Source of the DNA: Balanoglossus misakiensis
Taxonomy: Eukaryota; Hemichordata
Assembly (NCBI GenBank): GCA_040954595.2
Contig: CM082577.2
Location: 8,866,001-8,930,000 of the forward strand
DNA: 64,000 nucleotides
Direction: 5' to 3'
The position numbers were made by a program, and so were the translations under genes. Below, one piece after another: positions 12,101-22,910 of the stretch. Under the pieces are notes generated by a model. It saw only the letters and a list, made by a program, of their open reading frames with translations. It searched no databases and was not told the DNA's origin. Numbering within the stretch: position 1 is the stretch's first letter; every line of letters starts with the position of its first letter.

Positions 12101-15100
12101 AAAATATGATGAGGTACTGGAAGCCAATGAAATTGCTTAGGAACAATTTTCCCAGTCTGTGAAACAATATACGGAAACTATTGAAGGGCACATCCCCAAG
12201 ATACTGTTTTACTTTTAATTTAACTACTTCTGCAGGTTGGTTGGTTGACTTGCATAACATGTATATGTGATACAAGGCCCATCTCTCAAATACTGCTCTT
12301 CTGTTCACCAGATTCGCAATGGGTGTATTTCAATAACACTTGAAGTCATCCATTTCAGAGAGACGCCATGGTGAATGATCGAATTTGAAACAAATTAACA
12401 CGACTTCCATCTTGGAATCGTGTCACTTGGATTTATTTGATTTGTCACATCCAACTCCCATCGTTGACGGCCTGTTCAACAGAAGAGGTGATATCGGATA
12501 CCTCAAAGGACAATATAGTGGATTGGCATCAGCAAATTGATGAGACAGAAGATTAGGACAGCAAATAAAGTGTCCTTATGGTGAAATGTAGAGATTGCAA
12601 TCAGTGGAGGTCCTAGAACAGAGCCCTAAAGGTACTCCAGACTTTCCCATTTACTGTAACCTGATTGAAGTCTATCTGTGACGGATGAATGAAACCGTTT
12701 AAAGACTTTGACACCAAGATTTGATAAACACAATGTACTGCAAAAGTAGATGACGATGATCAATGGAATCAATGGCTGTTGATAGGAGTAGAGCATACTG
12801 TGAAACACTTTATTTTCGCGAGTTAAAATTTTCGCGATATCGAGAAAGGCCACTGTTTCACGAGTATTCATTTTCGCGTTCTCGTATTTCATTCACTGCA
12901 TCGTTATCTTCAAAAATATTTTACACGACTTTTTATTTTCACGCTATTTTGCCTCTCGCGTATTTTGCGAAAATTTATTGCTCGCGAAAATCAAGTGTTT
13001 TACAGAATGTGCTTACACCTTCATTTCTTACCTGATGCTTTCTTTGATCGAGTTTCCTTTATAGTTTTTCAGATCGGTGTCTAGCTTTTCGAGTTTCATC
13101 GCCGCCTTCTTCTTCGTGGTTTCTATCCACTGGCTGTCCAGGCCAGGAACACTATGAACGAGCCCTGCAATGGCATCTGGAAGTGCCGACGAACTGTTGA
13201 GAGAGGAGTAAAAAGTTTTAACCCTTTCGCCACCATGGTTTGGTCCAACTCCATTGTTCTAAATGGCAGTGCTGGACTTTTACACAGGGAAACAGGGGTG
13301 AAAGGGTTAATGGAAACCATGGAACAAAAGGCCTGATATCATCCCAGTTTTCTTTTCAGTTTGAGCTTTTTCTGAAGAAATTTTGAAAACTGTGAACATC
13401 AATCAACGTCTTCAATTCAAGAGCATCTGTCTAATGAGAACCAGAAGAGCATAAGTAATCTGGCTCATCAAGTACCTGTCAAAGTGTAAGACTGTGATAA
13501 CATTTGAATAACAATATTCACTGGTATCTGTTTTGCAGCAAAAAAAACAATAACCAAAAACATAGCCATTTCTGTACAATGTTAAATGTTGAATTTATCA
13601 GTTAAAATGCATTTCAACAAAATTTTCAAAATATTGCCACTACATATACATATACATGTACGTGTACATCTACCTAATAGTAATAACTGAATAAGCTGTC
13701 AGAGTCTTTTTCATCGCGAAAGGACTTCAACTTATCATTCCACTGAAATTATCTGCAGCTTCAATGCAATGTTGGCTTTACAAATGTACATATACATGTA
13801 CATTCACATTGTTTTCCTTTGAAATCTGAAATGAATGTCATCTGCCATGTTTTCCCACATAAAGCCAACATAAACCTCTGCGGCAATATTGGTAACATGA
13901 CGATTGAGACACGGTCAGATTGCTTTCACAAAAGGCTGTTTACATTCCTTTCACATGCAACATTCACAGGCAATTTTTTTAAAGTCAGAATTTCTTGTAT
14001 TACATCTGAAATCTTGTATTACAGATAAGATTAATTCAAAAGATCAGTGTTTTTTTCAGGAAGATGTGTAAACTCTGAGATAACTACAATGTACAAAGAA
14101 TGAAAGAGTATTCGTTTTCCAATGCGACAGTTTGAAGAACCCTGCCTAAAGAAAAGATTTACTAAGTCTTAAGACCAGACCAGGGGACAAAGCAAGCACA
14201 GACGTCAGATTTTATCTAATCTGACTCTGGCAGTTTGAAATTGTCAGTATCTGACGCAACACAGAAGGAGCAAACAACTCTGACATCTGACTCAAATGAT
14301 GTTTTACGTGAATTTATGAACTGCCACTTTCAAATGATTTTTTTCTGTCAATGAATTCCTGAATGTAAAATTCTCTAAAAACCTCGACACGCCTGAGGCA
14401 ACAGAGACATCCTGAGATGTGACAATATTGAAATGCTTTGAAATATTGATTTTTTTTTTCATGAGAAACGGAGTGATGATTTTTATTACCAAATCATGGC
14501 CAGCAGATTGTCTGTGGTGACCCTCAAAATAGCTTGCTAGGATCAAAGACCTGAAGTATATTAGAGGTCTTTGAAAACTCATGCATATGCTTCTCAGTTG
14601 ACCTACTCATATTGCCAAACTCCCATTAACCCTTTCACCCCTATTTTCTTCCATAGAGGTCCAGCTTTGCCATAGAGAATTTTTGATTTGGGCCAAACCA
14701 TCGTGGTGAAAGGGTTAAGTCACACAAAACCATGAGCAACTCGTCAAATGAAATGAAATGAAAATAACCAAAATATTGTCAAAATCCAGGAGCTTCGCTT
14801 TTATAGAAATCCCAATTCCATCTGTGTCGAAATAGATGCTGATTGAGAGTTTTGATCTGGATGGCAGAGAACATCTCTGAAGCAAGCCTTGACCAACTTC
14901 AATGCGTGAGATGATCAGCTCATGTGAATATAAAGCCAACTCTTTTCTTTCCTGTCTCAAATTTCAATCTTTCACGGAAACTCCCCATTTTGTTTTTAAA
15001 TAATGTATTAACAGTAAGATGTAAAGGGATATATTGTGTAATCAGATTGTTTTTGTAATCCTGTCATTGCAGCATTTTTTCTAATATGTTTCACTTTACA

Positions 15101-17416
15101 AATTTAAAGTATACATGCCTATGTATTGCATCAGTGGTTCAGATGAACTTCGGTGCTTTTTTTGTCTTAAAGTGACATTAGCTGTAACTTTTGGCTTTAT
15201 TTTTTAGTATCTATGTTCTGTGTACCAAATGCAATTTTTTTGTTCTACTCCAAACAGCATGCTAATATACCCAGTAATCTGCTTGTCAACATAGCCTGTG
15301 TGTACAGCCATTGTTATTTTTGACAAATGAATTCTAGTCCGGACTTGAATTCAAATGAACTCAGACAGTCTGACACCAGTGTGCCCTCTAACAATGCAGT
15401 GTGTCGTATGGGTTTAGAGTGCACACTGACAGACACACTATATGAGCAATTACCTGGCAGCGGCTTCTTGTAGCCTCCTGTGGATGTGCTCATACATCTG
15501 AGTGTTGAATGTAGTCTGTGTGTAGGACAGGGCCATTTTCAGTGCTTCAATCCTGTAACTCGGGCAGTGGCTTGCCATAAACAGCAAGCGGTTGATCTTG
15601 GCCAGCCCAGAGTACTGGGCAGCGTAACTTTCAAGATCCTGCAGCAGCAGAGTGTGAAAAAAATAACATCAACATTTGACATTGACAGATCCTAAATATT
15701 TCTCGCATCAACCTAATTGTTAGGATTTTGTCCACTGCAGTAATTTCATCCATTCAGTCCACAGAATATTATCTACATGTCTCTTCCTGTGTTTATTTCT
15801 CAAATTTCAATTTTAAGGGCACAAGAGTGATGTTGATTTCAGGGTCATGAGTTACCAAAATATTTATAAGTAGGGCCAGGTCATAAGACTTGAGCAAGTG
15901 TGAATGGACCTAAAATAACCCCCACACAGTTAAGCAGTATGTAGGCCAAGTAATCAGAATTTAAATTTCACTTTTGTGCAATAAACTTCATTTTGCACGC
16001 CGGGTCATATCCATGCATTTTTTATCACTGACTTTAAACAGCTCTCAGCCTAGTCTTATAGATGTAGACTTTAATGGCAGATGTTCTTTTGACAATTGGT
16101 GTATATATTATTCAGTCAGTAATTCGATGAAATGATCTCAGACTTACCAGAGTTGGATTATCCACAGTGTATGTTGGTTCATGGCTGTTTTCATTGTCTT
16201 CGGGCTGATCCACTTGCATAGGCTCAGGAGGGCCCTAAAAGAGTCAACTTTAATATTACTTACTGTAAAACGGGAAATTTTCGTGAGCGATAAATTGTTC
16301 GCAAACTATGCGAGAGCCAAAAAAGCATTAAAATAAAAAGTGGCGTAAAAATGTTTTTCAGATATTACGATGCAGAAAAATACAAGAACGCAAAAATTAA
16401 TCGTTGCGTAACAGTTGCTGCTAATTTCATATCGCAAAAAATTTCCTGTCACAAAAATTTACCGTTTTACAGTATTTACACTATATCAATGTATGCTAAA
16501 GTTTGCTGTCACCATCTTTCCCCATCTGTCTATGCAACCAGTGCTATACAAATTTCTTGATAAGACTATATTAAGAGTGCACAGGTACATAAAAAATCTC
16601 CTCAGATAAAATGATTTTAAGAATGTGTGTACATTTTCTTTTTTGTTATTAAAGAGTGGGGAATATACATGTAGGAAGTGGGTGGGGAATCTCACACCCA
16701 TAAGAACCTGGGATAAGATGTTTCATGGGCGTTGGGGATAATTTGTCTCACACTTGCCTGCAGCTTGTGTGAAACTAAAGATCCCCAACGATTATGAGAA
16801 ATCTTGAGGAGGCAGAGGATTTCAGTTTTCTCAGGGAAATGTGACAAGGCATGATATAATGAACCATCAAGAAGATATGGAAGGCATCATCGCCCACTGG
16901 ATATCGAGGGTTCAGGTCTTAGCAGGGCTGTTGTCACCCTCTCATGGTCCTCCCCACCCAAACGGGTACTGGAGGTCTCTCCTATTCCACTCACCACATC
17001 CATTTATATCCAATCAGAACATGTATATTGTGCAGCAATCATGACAATACAGATCATGTTCAACTGATCGCGATGAATGCAAGATGGATAGACTCGGCTA
17101 TACATGCCGTGTCCCAACTCTTGCTATACAATTTACGTATTATTGGTGTCTTTGGTTCGTGCTCTCTGTAATTTTGCCATTTTGGGAAGGTATTTCCACC
17201 TCCTTCTTGTAGATTTGTCGTGGCTATGCCATGGCTAGTACACATGTATTCATGCATCATCGTGAGAAATGCACTGGGAATTTCGATTTTTGAGGCACGC
17301 CACAGCATTCGTATGGAAGGAAATATGCCCACTTTCTTTAGGTTGACGGCATATTTCAACATTCTTACACAATAAGTCCATACCTGCAAAAACGGCACTT
17401 GTATCGGAAGAGGCAT
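3094..17416 (-). CDS. GPS1: COP9 signalosome complex subunit 1 (CSN1), 12 coding exons
   Basis: CSN1 is the PCI-domain scaffold subunit of the COP9 signalosome, which removes NEDD8 from cullins in nucleus and cytosol. Exons, 5' to 3' on the minus strand: 17384-17416, 16148-16234, 15454-15638, 13032-13193, 11250-11385, 9888-9965, 9020-9163, 8164-8258, 7827-8013, 6983-7120, 5987-6073, 3094-3159. All are bounded by AG/GT and the phases agree, giving 465 aa (the human protein is about 470-490). Recognisable family segments are [11 protein letters not shown] at the start, [15 protein letters not shown] (about residues 151-165), [12 protein letters not shown] (about 240), [11 protein letters not shown] and [11 protein letters not shown] in the PCI half (about 275-415), and [18 protein letters not shown] (about 416-433). 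Helical TPR-like repeats precede the PCI domain. The start matches the human N-terminus. Minus-strand AATAAA lies at 3022-3027, about 67 nt past the stop. The gene is head-to-head with the NUDT1-like pair. Confidence 0.97.
4989..5056 (+). repeat. Pyrimidine-rich microsatellite
   Basis: CTCT, CCCT and CACC runs in the last GPS1 intron. Confidence 0.85.
9157..9163 (-). other. Tandem splice acceptor at GPS1 exon 7
   Basis: The minus-strand acceptor reads TAGCAACAG, so splicing after the first or the second AG gives the same frame with or without Gln-Gln. The upstream choice gives a loop length closer to human CSN1. The choice could also be alternative. Confidence 0.5.
11545..11960. repeat. Three diverged tandem units of about 141 bp in a GPS1 intron
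   Basis: The block GTTTCTAAGAAG/A recurs at about 11638 and 11779, preceded each time by GCA-rich text ending in AGGGCAATCAGACAAG or AGCAATTTGACAAGC; a third, weaker unit follows to about 11950. The array stays open as a 152-codon minus-strand frame, which I take as a by-product of the repeat. Confidence 0.55.
12797..13006. mobile_element. ACTGTAAAACAC / TTTTCGCG MITE, copy 1
   Basis: The element is about 210 bp. The left end ACTGTGAAACACTTTATTTT is mirrored at the right end by AAAATCAAGTGTTTTACAG. The interior is rich in TTTTCGCG words. It ends about 26 bp from the donor of GPS1 exon 4. Confidence 0.7.
13218..13310. mobile_element. 93-bp TTAA MITE, copy 2
   Basis: Terminal inverted repeats TTAACCCTTTCGCCACC and GGGGTGAAAGGGTTAA, internal TTTGGTCCAACTCCATTG. 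It lies in GPS1 intron 3, close to the acceptor of exon 4, and is in reverse orientation relative to copies 3 and 4. Confidence 0.75.
14626..14718. mobile_element. 93-bp TTAA MITE, copy 3
   Basis: Terminal inverted repeats TTAACCCTTTCACCCC and GTGGTGAAAGGGTTAA, internal AGAGGTCCAGCTTTGCCAT. It is in GPS1 intron 3 and is the best preserved copy. Confidence 0.8.
15254..15362 (+). repeat. Interspersed repeat family A, copy 1
   Basis: About 110 bp in GPS1 intron 3, from AGCATGCTAATATA to CGGACTTGAATTCAAATG. It matches the reverse complement of 61510-61615 at roughly 70 percent by eye, with shared landmarks GTCAACATA and AATGAATTCT. Confidence 0.6.
16261..16475. mobile_element. ACTGTAAAACAC / TTTTCGCG MITE, copy 2
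   Basis: The element is about 215 bp, beginning TACTGTAAAACGGGAAATTT and ending AAATTTACCGTTTTACAGTA. It has the same TCGTGAGCGA-type interior. It lies in GPS1 intron 1, just upstream of exon 2. Confidence 0.7.
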
Positions 17417-17700
17417 GTCTGCTCTTCAGGTGTACGGAAGTGTGTGTCGTCGTCTTCGAAAATGGCCGACGGAAGTTGACATGTAACTCGGTCGTTGATT
17501 GGCCACCACTTAGAATAACCTTTGAACTTTATAAGTTGCCAATACTATCCAAATATTTTTTTTCTTATGCGAAAATGAATCATAGTTGAACCGATTTATT
17601 TTAGAATAAAGAGGTCATAACAATAAAATTCTCAGTCCACTTTACAATAAAAAATGTAAATGTTCCAGAGCAACGAGATTGCCCGAGATCGTTTGCGAGA
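17417..17700. promoter_or_regulatory. Probable bidirectional promoter between GPS1 and the NUDT1-like genes
   Basis: The GPS1 start codon points left from 17416, and the plus-strand gene array begins to the right. The spacer contains two ETS-type ACGGAAGT sites (17434-17441 and 17469-17476), a GCC-rich AAAATGGCCGAC near 17459 and an inverted CCAAT box (GATTGG at 17497-17502). No TATA box stands out. Housekeeping-type head-to-head promoters commonly look like this. Start sites are inferred, not seen. Confidence 0.55.
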
Positions 17701-17772
17701 TCATAACAACTGACTCCAATCGCGGGAAAAATCAACGTGGTTGTGCTGGCAGATCCATCATCACAGTATCAG
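17680..17772 (+). other. Possible 5'UTR exon of the first NUDT1-like gene
   Basis: A splice-donor-like CAG|GTGAAA occurs at 17772/17773, downstream of the promoter region, and the first coding exon at 18750 has AG acceptors just upstream (after 18719 and 18737). A non-coding leader exon here would link the promoter to the coding exon. The 5' boundary is a guess. Confidence 0.3.
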
Positions 17773-18033
17773 GTGAAATAAGCATTCTTTAAAGACTATT
17801 TTGCGTATCATATCGAACATCTGTAACTGATATCTCCGGTAACGCCGCCGTGACCGTCACCCGCCCCGTGGGCGTGGTCGTCCATCCGTCCAGTGGGCGT
17901 GGCCATGGTAGGGCCACGGTATGGATGGACCCAGGCGGACGGTGAATCCGTGATGGGACCTTAGTAGCATTAAACAACCGGTGGACGGGATCCAGACCTG
18001 GCTATTTTCAACAATCTGAACCTCGACACCTAT

Positions 18034-18152
18034 TTCATTCATTCATTCATTCATTCATTCATTCATTCATTCATTCATTCATTCATTCATTCATTCATTC
18101 ATTCATTCATTCATTCATTCATTCATTCATTCATTCATTCATTCATTCATTC
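18034..18152 (+). repeat. (ATTC)n microsatellite
   Basis: About 29 nearly perfect ATTC units between the GPS1/NUDT1 promoter region and the first NUDT1-like coding exon. Confidence 0.95.
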
Positions 18153-18749
18153 AAATGATACAATAAATAATATGCTACTGTTGTGGGGGGGGGGGGATAT
18201 TGTAGGTGTATACATTCAACTGTCCAGCTTAAGGCTACATGTGATTGTATCAATATTCATATCTGGATGCAATGAATTTATTATCCCTTGAGCTTTTGAG
18301 ATTGGAATTATCAACCAAGGAAGTGAACCAGGGTTAAGTGCATTAGTACAAATGTCATCACCAGGGGGAAAAGTACAGTTTCAGGCAAAATACAAAGCAG
18401 TCTGTGCGTGTGGAGTGGGGGGGGGGGGGTATAATCTCACCATCAAGTGAGTACTTGCTCAGTCTCGAAGTCTACTTTCTTTGGTTCAGTTGAGTTGGTA
18501 TCCAACTTCTGTTTACTTTAAGAATGAATTTTTGACTGTTGTTTCCAGCACATTATTTCATTTTCCAAATACCTCCCACCCCACCCTACCTCAGGCTCAT
18601 TTCAACTGGTTCTCCCTTACCGATATATAGTACCAAGCTGACACATAATTACATAAGTGAACTTGAAATGTGAGTTAGAGATGTAAAATCTATTTTGACT
18701 GGAACTTCGTACACAACTGCAGATATCCCAACAGATCAGTCTCTCGGAA

Positions 18750-20204
18750 ATGAGCGGCAGATACACAAAGAAGATTCTGTCGTTGGTGTTTGTGACTCGA
18801 GAGAACCAATGGCTGCTCGGGCTGAAGAAGAGAGGTTTCGGGGAAGGGAAGTGGAACGGGTTCGGCGGAAAAGTGGAAAGGGGCGAAAGCATAGAGCAGG
18901 CCGCTGCAAGGTAAATATGCCATTTACACTGGTATCCCGAGGAAACCATGGTGAGCCTTATTATTAAAACAGTGAGGGAAAGAGTGAACCATTAATACTG
19001 AACTTTTATCCCAATCTGTATGGCTGGATTACTTACCTGTTGAGCTGCTGATAGGCAATTTACCACCTACGCAGGTAATAAGTCTCTTCGATTCTCAAGG
19101 AGCCTTTGAATATTATGAAAACTGAATGTATGTTACCTGGGGGGATTAATTGTCTCAGACTTGCATCACCCCTGTCTTTTTTTTAAGGGTAAATGGTGCT
19201 GCATGATTTTTTCTCAAAACCATAATTCTCGTCAGATATCAATTTCATTTAAGCTGATCTTTGCTCAGATTATATTCCTAAAAACCAGACGTTATACATG
19301 TTTTATGACATTATTCAAATGATAATGATTGTCAATTAATACTTGATTTGTTTTTGTCATTTTATCTTTTTTTCATTAGGGAGTTGCAGGAAGAATGTAA
19401 CATAGTCTCAGATGGACTGGACAAAATAGGTTTGCTGGACTTTGAATTCAAAGATGATCCAGTCATCTTCGAGGTACATGTCTTCAAGACTAACTCTTAT
19501 CGTGGTGAAATCAAGGAATCGGAAGGTAATAGAAACTATGGTCTGCATGTTTTGCACGATTCACATTTAGGGAGTGTTCAGAAAATACTTCGGGGGGGGG
19601 GGGGGGGGCATAGATTTTTGTCATAACAAAAATCACCAAGAAAATGCAAATCCCCCCCCTCCCCCGGAAAGTATAATCTGAACACTCCCTTATGACCCAT
19701 TTATGTTCCTTTTGTTGCTCTCTTCAGTCAGTATTCTAACATTGTGTTGCAACACGATCGAATATGCATGACCACAGGTAGCCATTTTGTTACGATTTTT
19801 TCATATCGAGAACTGTATCATAGACATGACTGCACCAAATTTCATTCAAACTTGATGCATTGACAATGTATGTTCATGTATAATGATGTACATATAGCAA
19901 AGTGCCATGATATGAAACATTGTGACTGTTGAGTGGCCAGTTATGAATACAGGTTAATCATATATTGTCCACTCAAGTCTCAATCTCTTTGATCTTTTCA
20001 GAAATGCTGCCGAAATGGTTCAATGCCGAGGACATCCCATACAGCAAGATGTGGCTGGATGACACCCACTGGTTTCCCTTCATGCTTCAAGGATTCAAAT
20101 TCTACGGCTACTTTCTCTACCACGGTCACAACGAGATACTCCGACACAGAGTGAAAAAGTTAGATGAAGTGCGCTGTCATCTCCAGGAGTTCAGAAACAG
20201 TTGA
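18750..20204 (+). CDS. NUDT1/MTH1-like oxidised purine nucleotide hydrolase, copy 1
   Basis: Members of this Nudix family hydrolyse 8-oxo-dGTP and 2-OH-dATP to monophosphates, keeping damaged bases out of DNA. Coding exons are 18750-18910, 19380-19525 and 20002-20204; they join in phase to 169 aa (human MTH1 has 156). The Nudix box spans G40 to I62, with REL-Q-EE at 54-59 carrying the metal-binding glutamates. The usual Gly near the box end is Asn61. Residues matching the human nucleotide pocket are K26, F30, W35-N36, W120, D122-D123 and W126. The ATG follows an open leader frame and is the first plausible start. AATAAA occurs at 20210-20215, only 6 nt after the stop. Intron 2 contains a 120-bp MITE. 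Substrate preference is inferred from family. Confidence 0.93.
19570..19689. mobile_element. 120-bp TTA-flanked MITE in NUDT1-like copy 1 intron 2
   Basis: Terminal repeats GGGAGTGTTCAGA and TCTGAACACTCCC, flanked on both sides by TTA, with a poly-G/poly-C interior. A 3-bp TTA duplication is typical of PIF/Harbinger-type elements. Confidence 0.7.
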
Positions 20205-20209
20205 TGCAA

Positions 20210-20215
20210 AATAAA
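20210..20215 (+). terminator. Candidate poly(A) signal of NUDT1-like copy 1
   Basis: AATAAA begins 6 nt after the stop codon of copy 1. It would make an extremely short 3'UTR; a later non-canonical signal is also possible. Confidence 0.4.
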
Positions 20216-22509
20216 CTAGGCTTTTGCTGTGAGAACACATTGTGTCGTACGTCCTACCGTTTGTTAAAGGGACAAAACTGACACATCTGAGTGTTTTGGT
20301 TATTTCTTTGTTAACAGTTACTTGTATTGTTATGATGACTTTTCTTAAAAATCAATGTTCAAATCCCTGCTTTTCCTATTGGTAATAGACTTTTTGCATA
20401 TCCAATGTGCATTTAGGTCAAAGGTCAGTAAGAGTGTATAGTGAAAAGCATCCAAGCGGGTTTTGGAAGGTTTCTTGTTTAAATGAACTTTTCTTATTTG
20501 AACCGAGTACAGTAACCAGACTGAAGCTGAAATTGCAGCCATTGAGAACCCATGCCCTCTTATAGGCATGGAATATGCTTTCAAGCAAACAATATGGCAC
20601 ATTATATTGCTGGATGATGGAAAATCTTTTACTTGTTTGCGCAAAGAATTTTTGCAAAATCAGGGCCAACAATTCAACAATTGCAGCAGGTTCTGGTAAA
20701 AGATAGAACTATACATACAAAACTCCTCACACATGATAGCTGTCAGAGCTAGGACTTGGGGGTTCCTTCAACACATCATGAAACTGGATATGTTTTAAAC
20801 TTTTAACCTTTTCCCCAGTTGGAATTTAACTTTTTTTTTCAAAATAAAGGCAAAATAATGCATGGTCACCATGTGAACAATTGAAGTAAGAGTGCATATT
20901 GTACCCCAATACATTTTTAACCTGAGTCTTCTCAATGCTGTCGTGTCAAGGGACAGCAGTACAGGTTTAATCACTACATATACTAGTGTGTCATTGAAAG
21001 GTGGGCAAGTCTGAAAACCCGGACCGAGACGACTTTGCTCATTTTTATTATTGTTTGCAGTATGACACCAAACATGTTTATGATACAGAGGGGGGGGGGG
21101 GAGGGTAGACTCTATGGCAGTCGCTGTGCCTGTCGATAAGGAACTTTTCGAACTTTTGTGTGATTAGCGTCGCGTCCACAGGACGTTCTGTACGTAACGT
21201 GGACGCGCATTTTCATTTTCAGTATCACACAGTCTTGGAGCAAGACTAGGGGGAGGGTATATAACAACGTTCTCCCTTGAGTTGCTCCCCATGACATGAC
21301 GTCAATGCGTATATTTATAGAGAATCCAATTTCTGATCGACCCCATCTTTGCATGCATTTCACACATGGGTGTCATCTTTGACACCCGAAGGACAACGCA
21401 TGGTGTCTGAGTGTGCGTAATTAATTCTGACCACAGTCCCTCAAGAGGGACTGTGTTCTGACCCAATTAAGCGCTGCTAGTTCATAATTCTGAAAATCCT
21501 CACGAACAATATTCTCAAGAGGGATAAGCTTAATTCTCATTGGATACAAAGCTTACATCATCAAGAGAAGGTGTCGATTTTTCAGTACACATCTGTTTTA
21601 TTTTTTGTTTTTGACACCTGCAGACTGAAGGACGATGTTCTGGCCCAATTATGTGCTGCGGGTTCATGATTACAAAAATCTCTGCAAAGATCCTAGCTCG
21701 AGAACAGTGTTCTCAGGGGTTTTGAGCATGTGATGGCTAACAAGTGTTAAAACGTGTCGCTTTGACACGCTACCATGGGTTCATTATCATATTAGAAAAT
21801 GGCCATGCTTTAATTTCTATTCTAGATTATTTTCGCTTAAAATTGAGAATGAAAATTGGGAGTTGACCATGCAGACAGATTATAAATGAGAGAACAAAAT
21901 TGTCTTAGTGTATCTTAGGAGCTTGGTTACCATGGTAATGAAACTCAGAAACATTTATTGATTTTGAAGATAGTAAGGTATATGTGAAAATTACAATTGT
22001 CTTCTGAATTCAGAAGCTGGTGCTGGCGGTATATATAGTCCGATTGAAATGTATAATATGTTGCGAATCCACAAAACATGTGAAACCTTAAAAGTTATAA
22101 TTTCTTACAATTTGTATATAGAGTGGTATTGGTGCAGCAGCTTTGTTCAGAGTCTGGTGAAGTGTGCAACTCAGAGTTTTGACAATTTTGCCTTCCTACA
22201 CTCCCTGTTGATCAATACAGTTAAAGTTCATGAAATACAAGGCAGTGGTGAATTTAGTCGAGAAGGAAAAGAATTACTGCTGGGTCAGCATTTTTTTACC
22301 AATGGATTTTCTATGAGTGAACACATTCAGCAAAGTTTATCTCAAAATTGAGCAAGATGACCATGATGTCATTCGACCATTGAAGTTTAAAATTCATTTG
22401 ACTGAGCTATCTCTGAAACTTCGTGAAAATAACCATAGCAGAATGTTGTATCTATATACTAGCAATTCTCATTGAATCTGTGCCATAGCGGGAGCTATTT
22501 AAAATACAG
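20216..22509. other. Spacer between the two NUDT1-like genes
   Basis: About 2.3 kb with no exon that I can support. It contains a G-run near 21089, a diverged direct repeat (21378-21510 and 21608-21695) and scattered TA-rich sequence. Confidence 0.6.
21378..21695 (+). repeat. Diverged direct repeat with an inserted hairpin
   Basis: Both units start TTTGACACC and share GAAGGAC and TGTTCTG-CCCAATTA followed by GCTG and TTCAT landmarks. The first unit is longer by about 70 bp, and that extra part contains a perfect 11-bp-arm hairpin at 21432-21455 (CACAGTCCCTC, 2-nt loop). Confidence 0.55.
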
Positions 22510-22619
22510 GCTTGTCAAAAGAGGGCGCTAACCTAAAGTCGTTTGTGACCTCCTTGTGTGACCTGGCTGTGACCCCTGTGCGGGAATTTGACTGGCCGGA
22601 GAAACCCGAGATAACACAG
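22510..22619 (+). CDS. Orphan exon upstream of NUDT1-like copy 2
   Basis: An open segment is bounded by TACAG on the left and CAG|GTGAGA on the right. In the one open frame it encodes 36 residues, including DLAVTPVREFDWPEKPEITQ. It begins with two nucleotides of a split codon and ends in phase 0. Joining it directly to the next exon of NUDT1-like copy 2 (AG acceptor at 22908) puts it out of frame with the Nudix ATG, so it may be an untranslated leader exon, an alternative exon, or a leftover exon of another gene. I do not recognise the peptide. A GAGGGCGCT motif lies inside it. Confidence 0.35.
22521..22529 (+). promoter_or_regulatory. CTCF-like motif 1
   Basis: GAGGGCGCT core inside the orphan exon upstream of NUDT1-like copy 2. 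The 5' half (TCAAAA) deviates from the vertebrate CTCF consensus. Confidence 0.35.
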
Positions 22620-22641
22620 GTGAGACCACATCCACAGGGTG

Positions 22642-22720
22642 TGTGGTGTGTTTGTGTGTGTGTGTGGGGGGGGGGGTGTATGCGTGTGGGTGGGTGTGGG
22701 GGGTTGGGTGTATGCATGGG
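22642..22720 (+). repeat. GT/G-rich microsatellite
   Basis: Degenerate (GT)n and poly-G tract immediately after the donor of the orphan exon. Confidence 0.85.
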
Positions 22721-22910
22721 GGTGTTTTAGTTATTAATTATAATAAAAAGATGTGTGTAAAAATATTGTTTACAAATACATGTATATGGTCACATTTGTT
22801 TGTTGACAGGTATAATAAAACAGTACACATAATGGGAAAATGCCAAATAACAATAAGCTGTGTTGTTGAAAGAAAATTCTATCATTTTTTTACTTATATA
22901 TTTCACAGAT

